DNA from: Lepidostoma basale
Taxonomy: Eukaryota > Arthropoda > Insecta > Trichoptera > Lepidostomatidae
DNA length: 64,000 bases
Direction: 5' to 3'
Assembly (NCBI GenBank): GCA_022606425.2
Contig: JAHDVF020000900.1
Location: 1-64,000 of the forward strand
Shown one piece after another: positions 1 through 12,600 of this stretch. The notes under the pieces are model-generated. The model was not told the origin of the DNA. It searched no databases and saw nothing but the letters and a program-made list of their open reading frames with translations. Numbering within the stretch: position 1 is the first letter of the stretch; each line of letters starts with the position of its first letter. Made by a program: the position numbers and the translations under genes.

Positions 1-190
1 ATGATAGAACGGACAAGTGTATGAAAGAATGAACAAAAGTTTAAAATAATTGACAATGAGGAAGTTATAAAAAATGTAGAAATAAAAACAATGTGTGACA
101 GAATACCGAAAAAAGTAATAAGAAGGAATGTAAGGCAAAAGAACACGTCCTAAATAATAAGAAGAAGAGGTCACTAATTAATTTTGGTCA

Positions 191-2068
<1,878 letters not shown>

Positions 2069-2299
2069 ATTGGAGCGATTCTAGAACTCGTTCCGAATTT
2101 GAATCAAATAGCTGTTCTGATTTTGTTTCGTCGACGTGCTGCCGCCCGCACCTCTCTCGCCGATGTTGTGGCTGACGCTGAGCTGGTGTGCTGGCCTCAC
2201 TGCAAAGATAATGATACAATTATTCACAAGGGTAAACTTCTTATAACCTATCGAAAAATATTAGAATCCAAAAAATGATAATCTTAAGTCCGTGTTCTG

Positions 2300-2938
2300 C
2301 CAGTTGGTACTTATGGTCTTGAAATTGTAACATTGTCCAAACAAAGTGCCGAGAAACTACGAGTGACCCAAAGAGCCATGTTAGGAATAAGCCTAAAAGA
2401 CAAAGTCTGAAACGATACGGTGAGAGAAAAACAAAGGTCACTGACATCATCCACCGGATGGCGTCTCTAAAATGGCAATGGGGAGGTCACGTAGCCAGAA
2501 GCTCAGATGAAAAATGGACAAGAAGACTGCTGACTTGGAGACCGTGGACGGCAAAGAGAAGTGTGGGACCGCAACTACAGTGGAAGGATGACCTGAACAG
2601 ACACGTCGGAATAACCTGGATGCAGTCTGCACAAGACAGAGTGACATGGAAGCGAATGGAAGAGAAAATAAACTGATTTGATTTGAATACTCTTGACTTG
2701 AGAGAGTATCTTGTATTCCTAAAGTCGAACCATCTCTCTTACATTCCTGGTATTTGACCTGTTCTCAAATAGATGTCTTTAACTGTCCACATCTTTGTAA
2801 TGTCTTTTGAGAGAAATAAACTAATTTGATTTTAATAAACGGAATAATCCGGATGCAGTCTGCACAAGACAGAGTGACATGGAAGCGAATGAAGGAGGCC
2901 TTTGTCCAGGAGCGGACAGGAATTGACTGAGGAAGAAG
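2300..2938 (+). mobile_element. LINE-D non-LTR retrotransposon fragment
   Basis: Encodes, with one early stop, RVTQRAMLGISLKDKV then MASLKWQWGGHVARSSDEKW, typical of the conserved region after reverse transcriptase in many non-LTR elements. It ends FVQERTG*D and (AAG)n. A LINE-C 3' end interrupts it at 2665-2838 and a 52-bp stretch is duplicated on both sides. Related copies: 59805-59965 and 63480-63985. Confidence 0.75.
2665..2838 (+). mobile_element. LINE-C 3' end nested in LINE-D
   Basis: Two LINE-C 3' termini lie in tandem. A short AATAAACTGATTTGATTTGA is followed by a longer piece with GAGAGTATCTTGTATTCCTAA and a second AATAAACTAATTTGATTTT. Only the untranslated end and the last few codons remain. 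Confidence 0.75.
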
Positions 2939-2984
2939 AAGATAATCTTATGGTAATATAATAATAATTTTAGTTATTAAAATG

Positions 2985-3235
2985 CCCTGATGTTGAATCC
3001 ACCGAATGGCATAAGACCGAATCCTACGGAAAATTATCAATACACTACCAGATTGAAAGCAAAGTGCGGGAAGACTAAAACTTAGGTGGATGGATGGTGT
3101 GGAGGGGACCTCGGAGCAATTGGTGTTACAAACTGGAGAATGTGAGCGATGGACCGAGCAAGTAGCGAAGAATTCTGAAGGAGATCGGGGTCATAGCGCC
3201 AATGTTGTTGTTATAATAATAATAATAATAAATTG
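2985..3235 (+). mobile_element. LINE-K fragment with ATA-repeat tail
   Basis: Broken reading frames give RLRWMDGV, LRAIGVTNW and RRILKEIGVIAPM, the usual C-terminal end of a non-LTR element ORF, followed by an (ATA)n tail at 3213-3231. Several frameshifts. Confidence 0.5.
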
Positions 3236-3760
3236 GATAATTTATAAAGCGCCATTTTTATGAATTACTCATCTCAAGGGCGCTGTAGAAGATGCTCCGT
3301 TTTATCAACTAGATAATAATAATAATAATGATAAAAAAAATGTAAACAAATTCAGTATGAGGGCTGCACCTGACGAAGTCGATCAGCCCTTCCGGTCAGG
3401 AAATGATAATTTGAAAAGGTGCGTTTTTAATCTCGATCTAAACTCTGATTGATTCTCAATGCACTTAAGGTCTGCTGGAAGACTGTTCCAGGCTGACAGC
3501 GTTTTGGCACAGTCAATCTACCGATCGCAGAAGACTTAGCTGATCGCAATGTAGACTGTCTAGCATTCAGGTTCTTGTTGATGCAGAGTTCATATATATA
3601 AGCTGGTGCCATTTCATGCAACGCCTTATAGACCGTCCAGCAGAGCTTGTATTGTATCCTTTCTGGACATTTCAGCCAGTGGAGCTCCTTAAGATGCTGA
3701 GTTATGTGACAACTCTTGTGAGATGATATGAAATCTTGCGGAACGAAGGAAGTATGTAGA
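3236..3760 (-). mobile_element. CR1/L2-type LINE C-terminal fragment
   Basis: On the minus strand 3720-3360 reads LHWLKCPERIQYKLCWTVYK, ALHEMAPAYIYELC, then STLRSAKS and FQQTLSALRINQSL. These match the conserved LHWLP..RI.YKL...YKALHG.AP.Y block at the end of CR1/L2-clade ORF2. The 3' side (3236-3340) has an AAGCGCC...GGGCGCT motif and AATAAT tails often seen behind such elements. Clade assignment is from memory of the motif. Confidence 0.6.
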
Positions 3761-3944
3761 AGAGATCATATCTGCCTACCACTGATAGTTAGTTCGTTCT
3801 AGGCATAATGTTGGACTGTATGACTGTCTAACTAGTTGGCATCAATTATAATAACCATAACGCGGTTAAATCAAGTGTTTTATTATTTTATATCTACGAG
3901 TTTATAATGTCTAACAACTGAGCGAGTGCTTCACATGATAATTT

Positions 3945-4430
3945 AAAAACTATCTAGAATAGCAGTGCACAATGGTGTTCTTATACCGACCCTTATGTAT
4001 GGTAACGAAATATGGAACTGGCAAAAGAAGGATGAAAGTAGAATAAATGCAGTAGAAATGAGATCTCTTAGACGAATGTGTGGATACTCTGTGTATGATA
4101 GTGTCAAATGAAAATATAAGAAGTGAAAGCGGTGCGAATGGTGTCATGAACAAAATAATGAAAGGATCATTAAGATGGTTTGGACATATGGAAAGAATGA
4201 ATGAATTAAGAATGGTAAAAAAATTATATGATGTAAATGGAACCAGAAATAGAATCGGAAGACCGAGGAAAACGTGTGGTACGATCAAATAAATCAAATA
4301 TTGAATGTCGGCCATGCGAGGAGTCAGAGAAATCGACGCTCATGCATGTCAGGAAAGAAAAGTGTGGCAGTCCATTCTTTCTGCCTACCCCTTCGGGGAG
4401 ACGGCGTGATGGTTAGTTATTTAGTTAGAC
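3945..4430 (+). mobile_element. LINE-A 3' fragment
   Basis: 5'-truncated copy beginning at AVHNGVLIPTLMYGNE and running through MNKIMKGSLRWFGHMERMNE to the GGCGTGATGGTTAG tail. Frameshifts and a deletion around NDVNGTRN make it inactive. Confidence 0.85.
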
Positions 4431-4467
4431 ATGATTTTTGAATGATGGTGTCAAACTGCACATTTAA

Positions 4468-4655
4468 TTAACTAACTAACTAACCATCACACCGTCTCCA
4501 TGAAAGGGTTGGCAGAAATAATGGACTGCCACACTTTTTTTTCCTGGCATATCTATCCAAAAAAGCTAAGATGGCAGTGAATAATGGTGTTTTTGTATAC
4601 ACTGGAAGTGAAGCATGAACTGGCTGAAGTATGAGTAGAATAAATGCAGTAGCAA
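4468..4655. mobile_element. LINE-A copy with inverted 5' part
   Basis: 4468-4550 is the minus-strand 3' end (TAAC repeats, CCATCACACCGTCTCC, CTGCCACAC). It abuts 4551-4655, a plus-strand piece from further upstream in the same element (KKAKMAVNNGVF...SRINAVA). A 3' end joined to an inverted upstream segment is what twin priming produces. Confidence 0.7.
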
Positions 4656-4864
4656 AAAACACTGCAAATGCGGGTGATATGAATTTTAAAATTGCAAGAG
4701 ATATTTTCTTGTAATAACAAAATAATTTTGTATTTGAAAAGATGATGAGAAGGTAGGAATTAATAATATTATTGGCTTGTTAAAAAATAATGAATCGGAG
4801 CACTAGAGAATTTCCTAACAGAACTAAACATAATTTCAAAAGATGGTTGATCTATCATAATAGA

Positions 4865-5150
4865 ATGCAAAACAAATAAATGTGGGCAGAAGAAGCAGGT
4901 AATTAATTTAAAATAAGAATCAAAATTCTAATTGAAGAATAAAAGAATAGTAAAACAAATAAATGTGTGCAGTGGAAGTATAAATTGTTTTTAAAAAAAG
5001 AATCAAGAAATGCAAAACAAATGAATGTGTTCAGAGGAATCAAGGAACCATTTAAAAAAAAAAGAATCAAGAAATGCAAACAAATCAATCTGTAGTGGAA
5101 GCAAAGAAACATCATTTAATTTTGAATCAAGAAATGCAAAAAAAGAAGCT
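4865..5150. repeat. Approximately 58-bp degenerate tandem repeat
   Basis: Four to five diverged units share ATCAAGAAATGCAAAACAAA followed by TGTG(T)GCAG and GGAA. Period is about 55-60 bp. The whole stretch is A-rich and no coding potential is visible. Confidence 0.65.
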
Positions 5151-6764
5151 AAATTCACATTATATTAAAGGTTTATAGTTAAAGTTGTTATTGGCATGTA
5201 AAAACACGGGCTAGAATTAAAAACAGTTAGATAAAGATAATGAAACGTAAACAAATAGAAATTATATAAATATGTTGATGTTATAATTATGATTGTAATA
5301 AGTATGTGGAGTCAGCACTCACAATTAAAAATATAATTCACTGAAGTTGCACTTAAAAAATATTCACAAGTAATAACAAATAATTTCACCCCGCACTAAC
5401 GAGAGATGTTTTCACCACGAAGGGAAGAAATGTAATGAATATTTCTACTGGCGCCCCTTTATTTTATATAGGTGGCCGCGCTAATGAGGCATCAATAGGA
5501 ATTACCCACCCCCGACCGAGCGCACCTCAATAAAAACTCACTAATTACATTTTAAAACATAGCAAAGGTAGCAAAACAAAAAATAATGATAAATGTTTTT
5601 AAATATATTAACAAGCTACCCTGATGAATCGGCGAATAAGGAATGTCGAATTCAAGTACATTGTTGTTTATCATAAATACTCGTTTTGAAACGCCCGAAG
5701 CTTGATATTTTTAAAACTAAAATGAATACATGGATGGATTGATTGTACTTACACATAATTTGAATGGATATATCCTTAAATTTCGGTTTTATAGTTAAAT
5801 CATCGTCGCATAGTATCCCCGTGTCAAACAGTCACTTTTGTCCGACGGCTGCTCGTGAAGCCGGTTGCAGTTGGCACATAGGATTTTTGTCCGGGATAGA
5901 ATAGAAACTCGGTAATTTGATAAGATTTGTTGATAAAAACACGCTGGATAACAAAACAAAACACAAAGAACTATTTCTAAACAAGCACACCATCTAACAA
6001 CAGAACAGCCATGTTTAAATTGCAGTCAAAATACCAACTTACAAAGCCTGATATCAGAGTATCATTTGACAAACTGATAAAATTGAAGAGTTATCTCACG
6101 TTATTCTTAGAATACCGGGGTTTGTAGGAGAATCGAAGAATTTAGCGTAATTTTTCATGTTTTAGACCACAAAATACATATAATATACACATATTCAAAA
6201 TACAAAAAATGTGATGTATTTATACGTAAGAAATAAGCACTTTAAAATGTATTCAACGCAAAATGAATGATACTTTATAATCTGAAAAATATGTTTCGTA
6301 AACATCTTATTATATCTTTTTAATAATTTTAGTTTTATAATTAAAAATCAAGCCATTGGATTATAATATAAGCTATCAATTTAATTTTTCAGTTAATGAC
6401 CAAAGTACATTGGTATTCGAAATATAGTTTGATTTCGTGTTTTTTTTTTCTAGGTTAGTAAAAACTTTCATGTTTAATTTCGGTAGACAATTTGGGTAAG
6501 AGATCACCGATCATATATGTTTTTAATGTTTTCTTCATAAGTTTAAAACTAATTTACATAGCTTTGTAAAATTTTATATAAATAGTTATCCCTGGTGAAA
6601 AAAAAATATCCGTCTAATAATGTGGGAATATTATGTTTTTTATATTATTTTCAATTATTTTTTTATGAAACGATAACGACTGCTACATAAGTTTGTAATG
6701 ATTCACATAGTTCACAATTTACGCCTTTTTGTTTTAAAAAAATGATATAGATCCAAAATAAAAA
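5151..6764. other. AT-rich intergenic stretch, nothing recognised
   Basis: No exon, RNA or repeat recognised on either strand. A GC-richer patch at 5395-5520 and another at 5815-5910 stand out from an A/T background, but neither gives a recognisable protein or structure. Confidence 0.5.
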
Positions 6765-6900
6765 CTAACTAACTAACCATCACGCCGTCTCCCCAAAGAG
6801 GTAGGTATAAAGATTCAACTAGATCACCGTTCTTTCCTGACATAATTATCTCAATTCTTGGACATTCATTTATCGTGTCATGTATCCACATCGATTTATT
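6765..6900 (-). mobile_element. LINE-A 3' end, degenerate
   Basis: TAAC repeats then CCATCACGCCGTCTCCCC on the plus strand mark a minus-strand LINE-A tail. An internal stretch is replaced by AAGATTCAACTAGATCACC, and CATTCATTTATCGTGTCATG is the last recognisable piece. Confidence 0.7.
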
Positions 6901-7089
6901 CGATGCTAAACGTGTCCAAAAAATAAGTTCTGAGATAAGTATGTATTCCAGACTCCACTTGAAAAAATATTTCTTTAATAATATTGAGAAAAACGAGATT
7001 TTACTGTAAATTTCGCAATCTAATAAAGAAATGACATGTTTAATTTTGCTAGGGTATTATCTAAAATATAATTGATAATGCCATAGTAA

Positions 7090-7393
7090 TACTTAATCGG
7101 AGTGAGTGCATGACTCGCTGTATGAATGAGGAGGAATCTACAGAGGCGGTCATGATAGACAAGTGTGGCGGTCCATTATCTCCGATCAAACGGCTTGATG
7201 GTTTGTCATACATAATTGGTTCAAAATTCAAAACCTCATTATCAAACAAACAAACCATCACGCCGGTTCCCCGCAGGGGTAGGCAGAGAGAATGGACAGC
7301 CACACTACTCTATCCTGGCACACCTCTCTAGGTTTCTCCACATTCATACAGCGAGTCATACACGCACGTCGATTATTCCGACTTCTAACATGA
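7090..7393. mobile_element. Two LINE-B 3' ends facing each other
   Basis: 7090-7205 (plus) encodes CMTRCMNEEESTEAV and ends GGCTTGATGGTTTG. 7242-7393 (minus) begins at CAAACAAACAAACC and covers the same 3' region up to GTTAGAAGTCG. The tails face each other across about 35 bp. Confidence 0.75.
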
Positions 7394-7705
7394 CTAACTA
7401 ACTAACCATCACGCCATTTCCCCGGAGGGGTAGAAAGAGAGGATGGATCGCCACAATGCTCTGTCCTGGCATACCTCTCAGGATTCCTCTAGATTCATAC
7501 ATCGTACCATGAATGCACGTCGATTATTCCGATTTCAAATGTGGTCGCCTTTAAAATTTGATTGATTTGGTCGTGCCATGTTTTCCTCGGTCTACTTAGA
7601 CATCATACTCCATTTATATATTTAACTTATAATTTCTTAACCATTCTTTCTCCATCCATGCGCTCCATATGTCTGAACATCCTTTCATAATTTCGTTTAT
7701 AATAT
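7394..7705 (-). mobile_element. LINE-A-like 3' fragment (divergent subfamily)
   Basis: Tail AACTAACTAACC, then CCATTTCCCCGGAGGGGTAG. The CGATCCAT and CCTGTCC words resemble the copy at 41581-41940, so these two form a third subfamily carrying the TTAG tail with a LINE-B-like body. Confidence 0.75.
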
Positions 7706-8028
7706 CTTCTTCTATCAATAATGATATTAAAATAATTTATTTAACGAATTCTACATTTTGGTATGGATCTTTTAATACTTAAAAAATAATGTTTGTTGAA
7801 ATTCCAAAATAACATTTTAAGGGGTAAGTTAGTACTTTCATAAATCATTATACATGGTATAACTCCATTGCACATGATAGCCATAAAATACGCGACGAAA
7901 TAATCTGTATCGATTTTGCCGCGGAGACGAAAATAAATAAAAATGTTTTCATGTTTCATGGTGTGATTTCGCGAATTTTAAGCTCAAAGTTTTGAAATAT
8001 GTCTTAATGTGTATATTATTCGTAGAAA

Positions 8029-8088
8029 ATGCTCAACAGCTTAGTGTTGTGGTCCGAAAGTGAAGCGTTTTGGAATTTCCTAGAAAAG
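8029..8088 (+). other. Possible 5' non-coding exon / upstream ORF of the receptor gene
   Basis: ATG at 8029 opens twenty sense codons (MLNSLVLWSESEAFWNFLEK) and ends exactly at a good donor AAG|GTAAGC. Spliced to the acceptor TTTTACAG at 9486 it would read two bases into a TAA stop, ahead of the receptor's own ATG at 9533. If real it is a 5' UTR exon with a short upstream ORF. Weak evidence. Confidence 0.2.
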
Positions 8089-8493
8089 GTAAGCCTTATT
8101 CATTTTTGTGTCCGACAATTTCGTTGTATTTAGCATGTAATTAATACTAATGACTTTTGAGTTTTATTTAATGATTTTTAGATATTTCCATGATTCCAAG
8201 AAATGCGTTATTATAATTTCTATGCTTTTACTAAATACAGTTAAATTGATGTGTCATCACATGCATTTTTAATTCGTTCTGATTTTAAAATATTTGTTAG
8301 TTTAATGTTATTATTTCAATGAATAATTTAATAAGATTTATATGAAAGTGTTTGAACACTATTCCTTTGATTTATTTATGAATTTTTTCCTAAAATATGA
8401 TTTTTAATTGTCAATTATTTATATCTTTTAAATACAAGTATTACGAAAAGTTTAGTTTTATTGCTTACGAGATAGGAAAAGTACATTATTTAC

Positions 8494-8720
8494 GCTTCCT
8501 CTGCATCGTGCGATGCACGCTCGTCGATTTCTCCGACATCGAATATGGCGATTTTTTTTATTAATTTGAATGTACCATGTTTTCCTCGACCGTCCGCGAC
8601 CTTATTTTCCATTCACACCGCTTGTATACTATTTTTTTATTGTTCTCTCATTCATTCGTTTCTTATTTCGATGTTCGTTGTTCTATCATACATCGTTTTC
8701 TAAGTGATTTCATTTCCATG
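8494..8720 (-). mobile_element. Old LINE-A/B fragment
   Basis: Plus-strand words CATCGTGCGATGCACGCTCG, GATTTCTCCGACATC and ACCATGTTTTCCTCG are diverged versions of the LINE-A 3' region read on the minus strand. No intact tail. Confidence 0.6.
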
Positions 8721-8754
8721 TAACAAATGTTTATTTTATTATTAACAAAATTAA

Positions 8755-9240
8755 TACCATTGCGACCCTTATGTATGGAAGCGAAGCATGGAACTGGCAA
8801 AAGAAGGATGAAAATAGAATAAATGCAGTGTAAATGAGTCTCTTAGGCGAATATGTGGATACTCTGTGTATGATAGAGTGTCGAATAAAAATATAAGAAG
8901 TGAATGCGGTGCGAATGATGGTGTCATGAACAAAATAATGAAAAGATCATTAAGATGGTTTGGACATATGGAAAGAATGAATGAAGAAAGAATGGTAAAA
9001 AAATTATATGTTAATGATGTAAATGGAACCAGAAATAGAGGAAGACCGAGGAAAACGTGGCACGATCAAATAAATCAAATATTGAATGTCGGCCATGTGA
9101 GGAGTCAGAAATCGACGCGCGTGCATGACACGATGTATGAATGTTGAGGAAGCGAGAGAAATATGTCAGGAAAGAAAAGTGTGGCAGTCCATTCTTTCTG
9201 CCTACCCCTTCGGGGAGACGGCGTGATGGTTAGTTAGTTA
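8755..9240 (+). mobile_element. LINE-A 3' fragment
   Basis: Starts at TLMYGSEAWNWQKKDENRIN and runs through ENIRSECGANDGVMNKIMK to the TTCGGGGAGACGGCGTGATG end with a GTTAGTTA tail. Frameshifts occur near the start and in RSQKSTRVHD. Confidence 0.9.
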
Positions 9241-9284
9241 ATTATAAACACAAAAGTAGATCAGAACACACCCACCAAGGGGCA

Positions 9285-9405
9285 GTTGAGAAAAGGAATG
9301 TAGAGCGGAAGAAGGTATTATGAAAGGATCGCTGCGTTGGTTCGGACATATGGAGCGCATGGATGGGGAAAGAATGGTTATGAAAGTATACGTTAATGGT
9401 GTAAA
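9285..9405 (+). mobile_element. LINE-B internal fragment
   Basis: Carries ECRAEEGIMKGSLRWFGHME and RMDGERMVMKVYVNGV with a small deletion (MNKI lost). It lies about 80 bp upstream of the receptor's first coding exon, so it is in or next to the 5' flank. Confidence 0.75.
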
Positions 9406-9532
9406 ACATTTTTTTAGACATTCGTATAAAATATCTAATTTCCATACGTAAATTAAGCATGTACTTGAAATATATATTTTTTACAGTGGTAACCCGCCAA
9501 GTGGAGCTTTCGCCGGATTTGAATTAAGAATA

Positions 9533-9629
9533 ATGGAACAAATTGCCAATTATTTCAAATTCAAATTTAGATTGAAAATCTTGTGGTGCTTCCTAGTTCT
9601 GCTCTTCGTGCATCAAAATCAAATCGAAG
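9533..9629 (+). CDS. Receptor exon 1: signal peptide
   Basis: MEQIANYFKFKFRLK followed by a hydrophobic core ILWCFLVLLFV and HQNQIE; donor GAAG|GTGAGT, phase 1. An acceptor TTTTACAG at 9481-9486 puts 46 bp of 5' UTR in this exon. The frame stays open upstream to the acceptor, but the signal peptide argues for this ATG. Confidence 0.82.
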
Positions 9630-12600
9630 GTGAGTCTTTTAAATGTTACTCATTACTATATATGTTTTAACAACAATAAACTATCACGCCGCATCCCCGC
9701 AGGGGTAGGCAGAGAGAATGGACCGCCACACTACCCTATCCTGATACATCTGTCTACCTTCCTCCATATTTTCTAAAACTATTATAACTAACTAACTAAC
9801 TAATTAACCATCACGCCGTCTCCCCGAAGGGGTAGGCAGAAAGAATGTACTGCCACACTTTTCTTTCCTGGCATATTTCTCTCGCTTCCTCAACATTCAT
9901 ACATCGTGTCATGCACGCGCGTCAATTTCTCTGACTCGTCACATGGCCGACATTCAATATTTGATTTATTTGATCGTGCCACGTTTTCCTCGGTCTTTCT
10001 CTATTTCTGGTACCATTTACATCATTAACATATAATTTTTTTACCATTCTTTCTTCGTTCATTCTTTCAATATGTCCAAACAATCTAAATGATCCTTTCA
10101 TTATTTTGTTCATGACACCATCATTCGCACCGCATTCACTTCTTATATTTTCATTCGGCACTCTATCATACACAGAGTATCCGCACATTCTTCTAAAGAG
10201 ATCTCATTTCAACTGCATTTATTCTACTTTTATCCTTCTTTTGCCAGTTCCATGCTTCGCTTCCATACATAAGGGTCGGTAGAAGAACACCATTGTGCAC
10301 TGCCATTCTAGCTTTTTTTGATAGGTTTTTGTTTGCGTTGACAACTTTAAGTGCACCATTCACTTTGTTGCCTGCCCCAACCCTTCTTTCAATATCCCTC
10401 TCCACTCGCCCATCTCTTGTAAACATACTACCGGAATTAACATATTATCCGGAGGTATTTACAATCCAGGAATACTGAGAGAACTAAATATATACGTTCC
10501 CCATAGTTATAGCAGAGCAAGGGGGCATATATTATTTTATGCCCCAAATTGCCGCACTGAGGCTCTTCGAAGTTCTCCTTTATAGAAATCGATTCGTCTT
10601 TTAAATGATGTTGCAAAAGAGATAGATCTCTTTGGATGCAATTAAGGCGAATTCCAGAATACCCTTACGATAAGGGCTGCAAGGAAATAACTGGCATATT
10701 CCTATTTATAAGGTTCTATGTAGGTATATTTCCTTTGATATTCTGTTTATTCAGCATTTACATCGATTTGGCTCGCGCTGTAATGATGTAAGGAGTTTTT
10801 TCAAGAAAATAATAATATTAATAATTATTTTCATACGACGAGTCATACACACACATCGATTCTTTCGACTTCTTACATTATTATTATTAAGCTAAAATGG
10901 CAGTGCACAATGGTGTTCTTGTACCGACCCCTATGTATGCAAACGAAGCACGAAACTGGCAAAAGAAGGATGAAAGTAGAATAAATGTAGTAGAAATGAG
11001 ATTTCTTAGACAAATGTGTGGATACTCTGTATATGATAGAGTGTCGAATGAAAATATAAGAAGTGAATGCGGTGCGAATGATAGTGCTATGAACAAAATA
11101 ATGAAAGGATCATTAAGATGGTTTGGACACATGGAAAGAATTTTTGAAGAAAGAATGGTAAAAAATTATATGTTAACGATGTAAATGTAACTAGAAATAT
11201 AATCGGAAGACCGAGGAAAACGTGGCACTATCAAATAAATCAAATATTGAATGTCGGCCATGTGAGGAGTCAGGGAAATCGACGCGCGTGCATGACACGA
11301 TGTATGAATGTTGAGGAAGCGAGAGAAATATGTCAGGAAAGAAAAGTGTGGCAGTCCATTCTTTCTGCCTACCCCTTCGGGGAGACGGCGTGATGGTTAG
11401 TTAGTTATTTAAGTAATTATTTTAACTCTATATAATATTGATGACTCAGTCTTTTACCTTGAAACGAATTCAAATTCATCAAATTGATTTTTATTGCATT
11501 TATTCTACTTTCATCCTAACTAACTAACTAACTAACCATCACGCCGTATCCCCGAAAGGGTAGGCAGAAAGAATGGACTGTCACACTTTTACTGATGCGG
11601 CACTCCATCCTTCTCTTTTCGCCCCGCGGGAGACGCGGTGTGATGGGTTGCGAACCTCATCGCCACCAATAGGCATCCCCCGCGCACACTTCGATAGTCC
11701 AACACCCACAAAATAAATCTAAAACAAATAATATAAAATACAATGATATAAAATAAAAAAACTAAATAAAAATAATTTAACACAAAATGTTCTTTTTAGA
11801 TGGTGCACATATTGTCTATTTAATTTATGTTCCACGAATCCACCGTTTTTTTAATTTAGCACATAATGTAATAACACATAATGTTTTTTTCGATGTTGCA
11901 CATGTTGACATGGACGATCCGGACTTTTGTGTTTATTTAATTTGTGTTACACGTATCCACCGTTTTTTCACCCTTCTTTTAATAATTATTTAAATTCTTA
12001 ATGTTTAATGAAGCGGTTTTTTAGAATTGGAAATTACATAAATATGATCCCAAAAAGAGTAAATTATATGGGTCTCGAATTTAAGAATCGAGCCCGCGCT
12101 TTCGCTGTACGTACTGTACGTAGGCCTGTTCACACGCTATGATAAATCATAGCGATTTATCGTAACGATGGAATTGTTACGATTTATCGCTGGATGTATG
12201 CAGGACATTGTAGCGATTAATTGGGATTTGAATTGGATTGGATTCGGACACATGGAGCGCATGGGTGAAGAAATAATGGTTAAAAAAGTATACTTTAACG
12301 ATGTAAATGGAGTACGGACTCTAGGTAGACCGAGGAAAACATGGCATGACCAAATTAATAAAATTTTAAAGGTTGGTCATGTTAGAAGTGGAAAGAATCG
12401 ACGTGCGTGTATGAATGTGGAGGAATCTAGAGAGGTATGTCAGGATAGAGTAGTTTTTTCTTTTTAAAAAGACATAGGAGTCCCACCGCTTTCCCAAAGC
12501 TGTTTTAGGCGGAAATCGCCTTTCATCAGCTTCTATCAATCCCTAGGCCCGTTCCTCGTCCATGCGGGACTTATGTTACTGGGGTTTTTGTGATAAAAAA

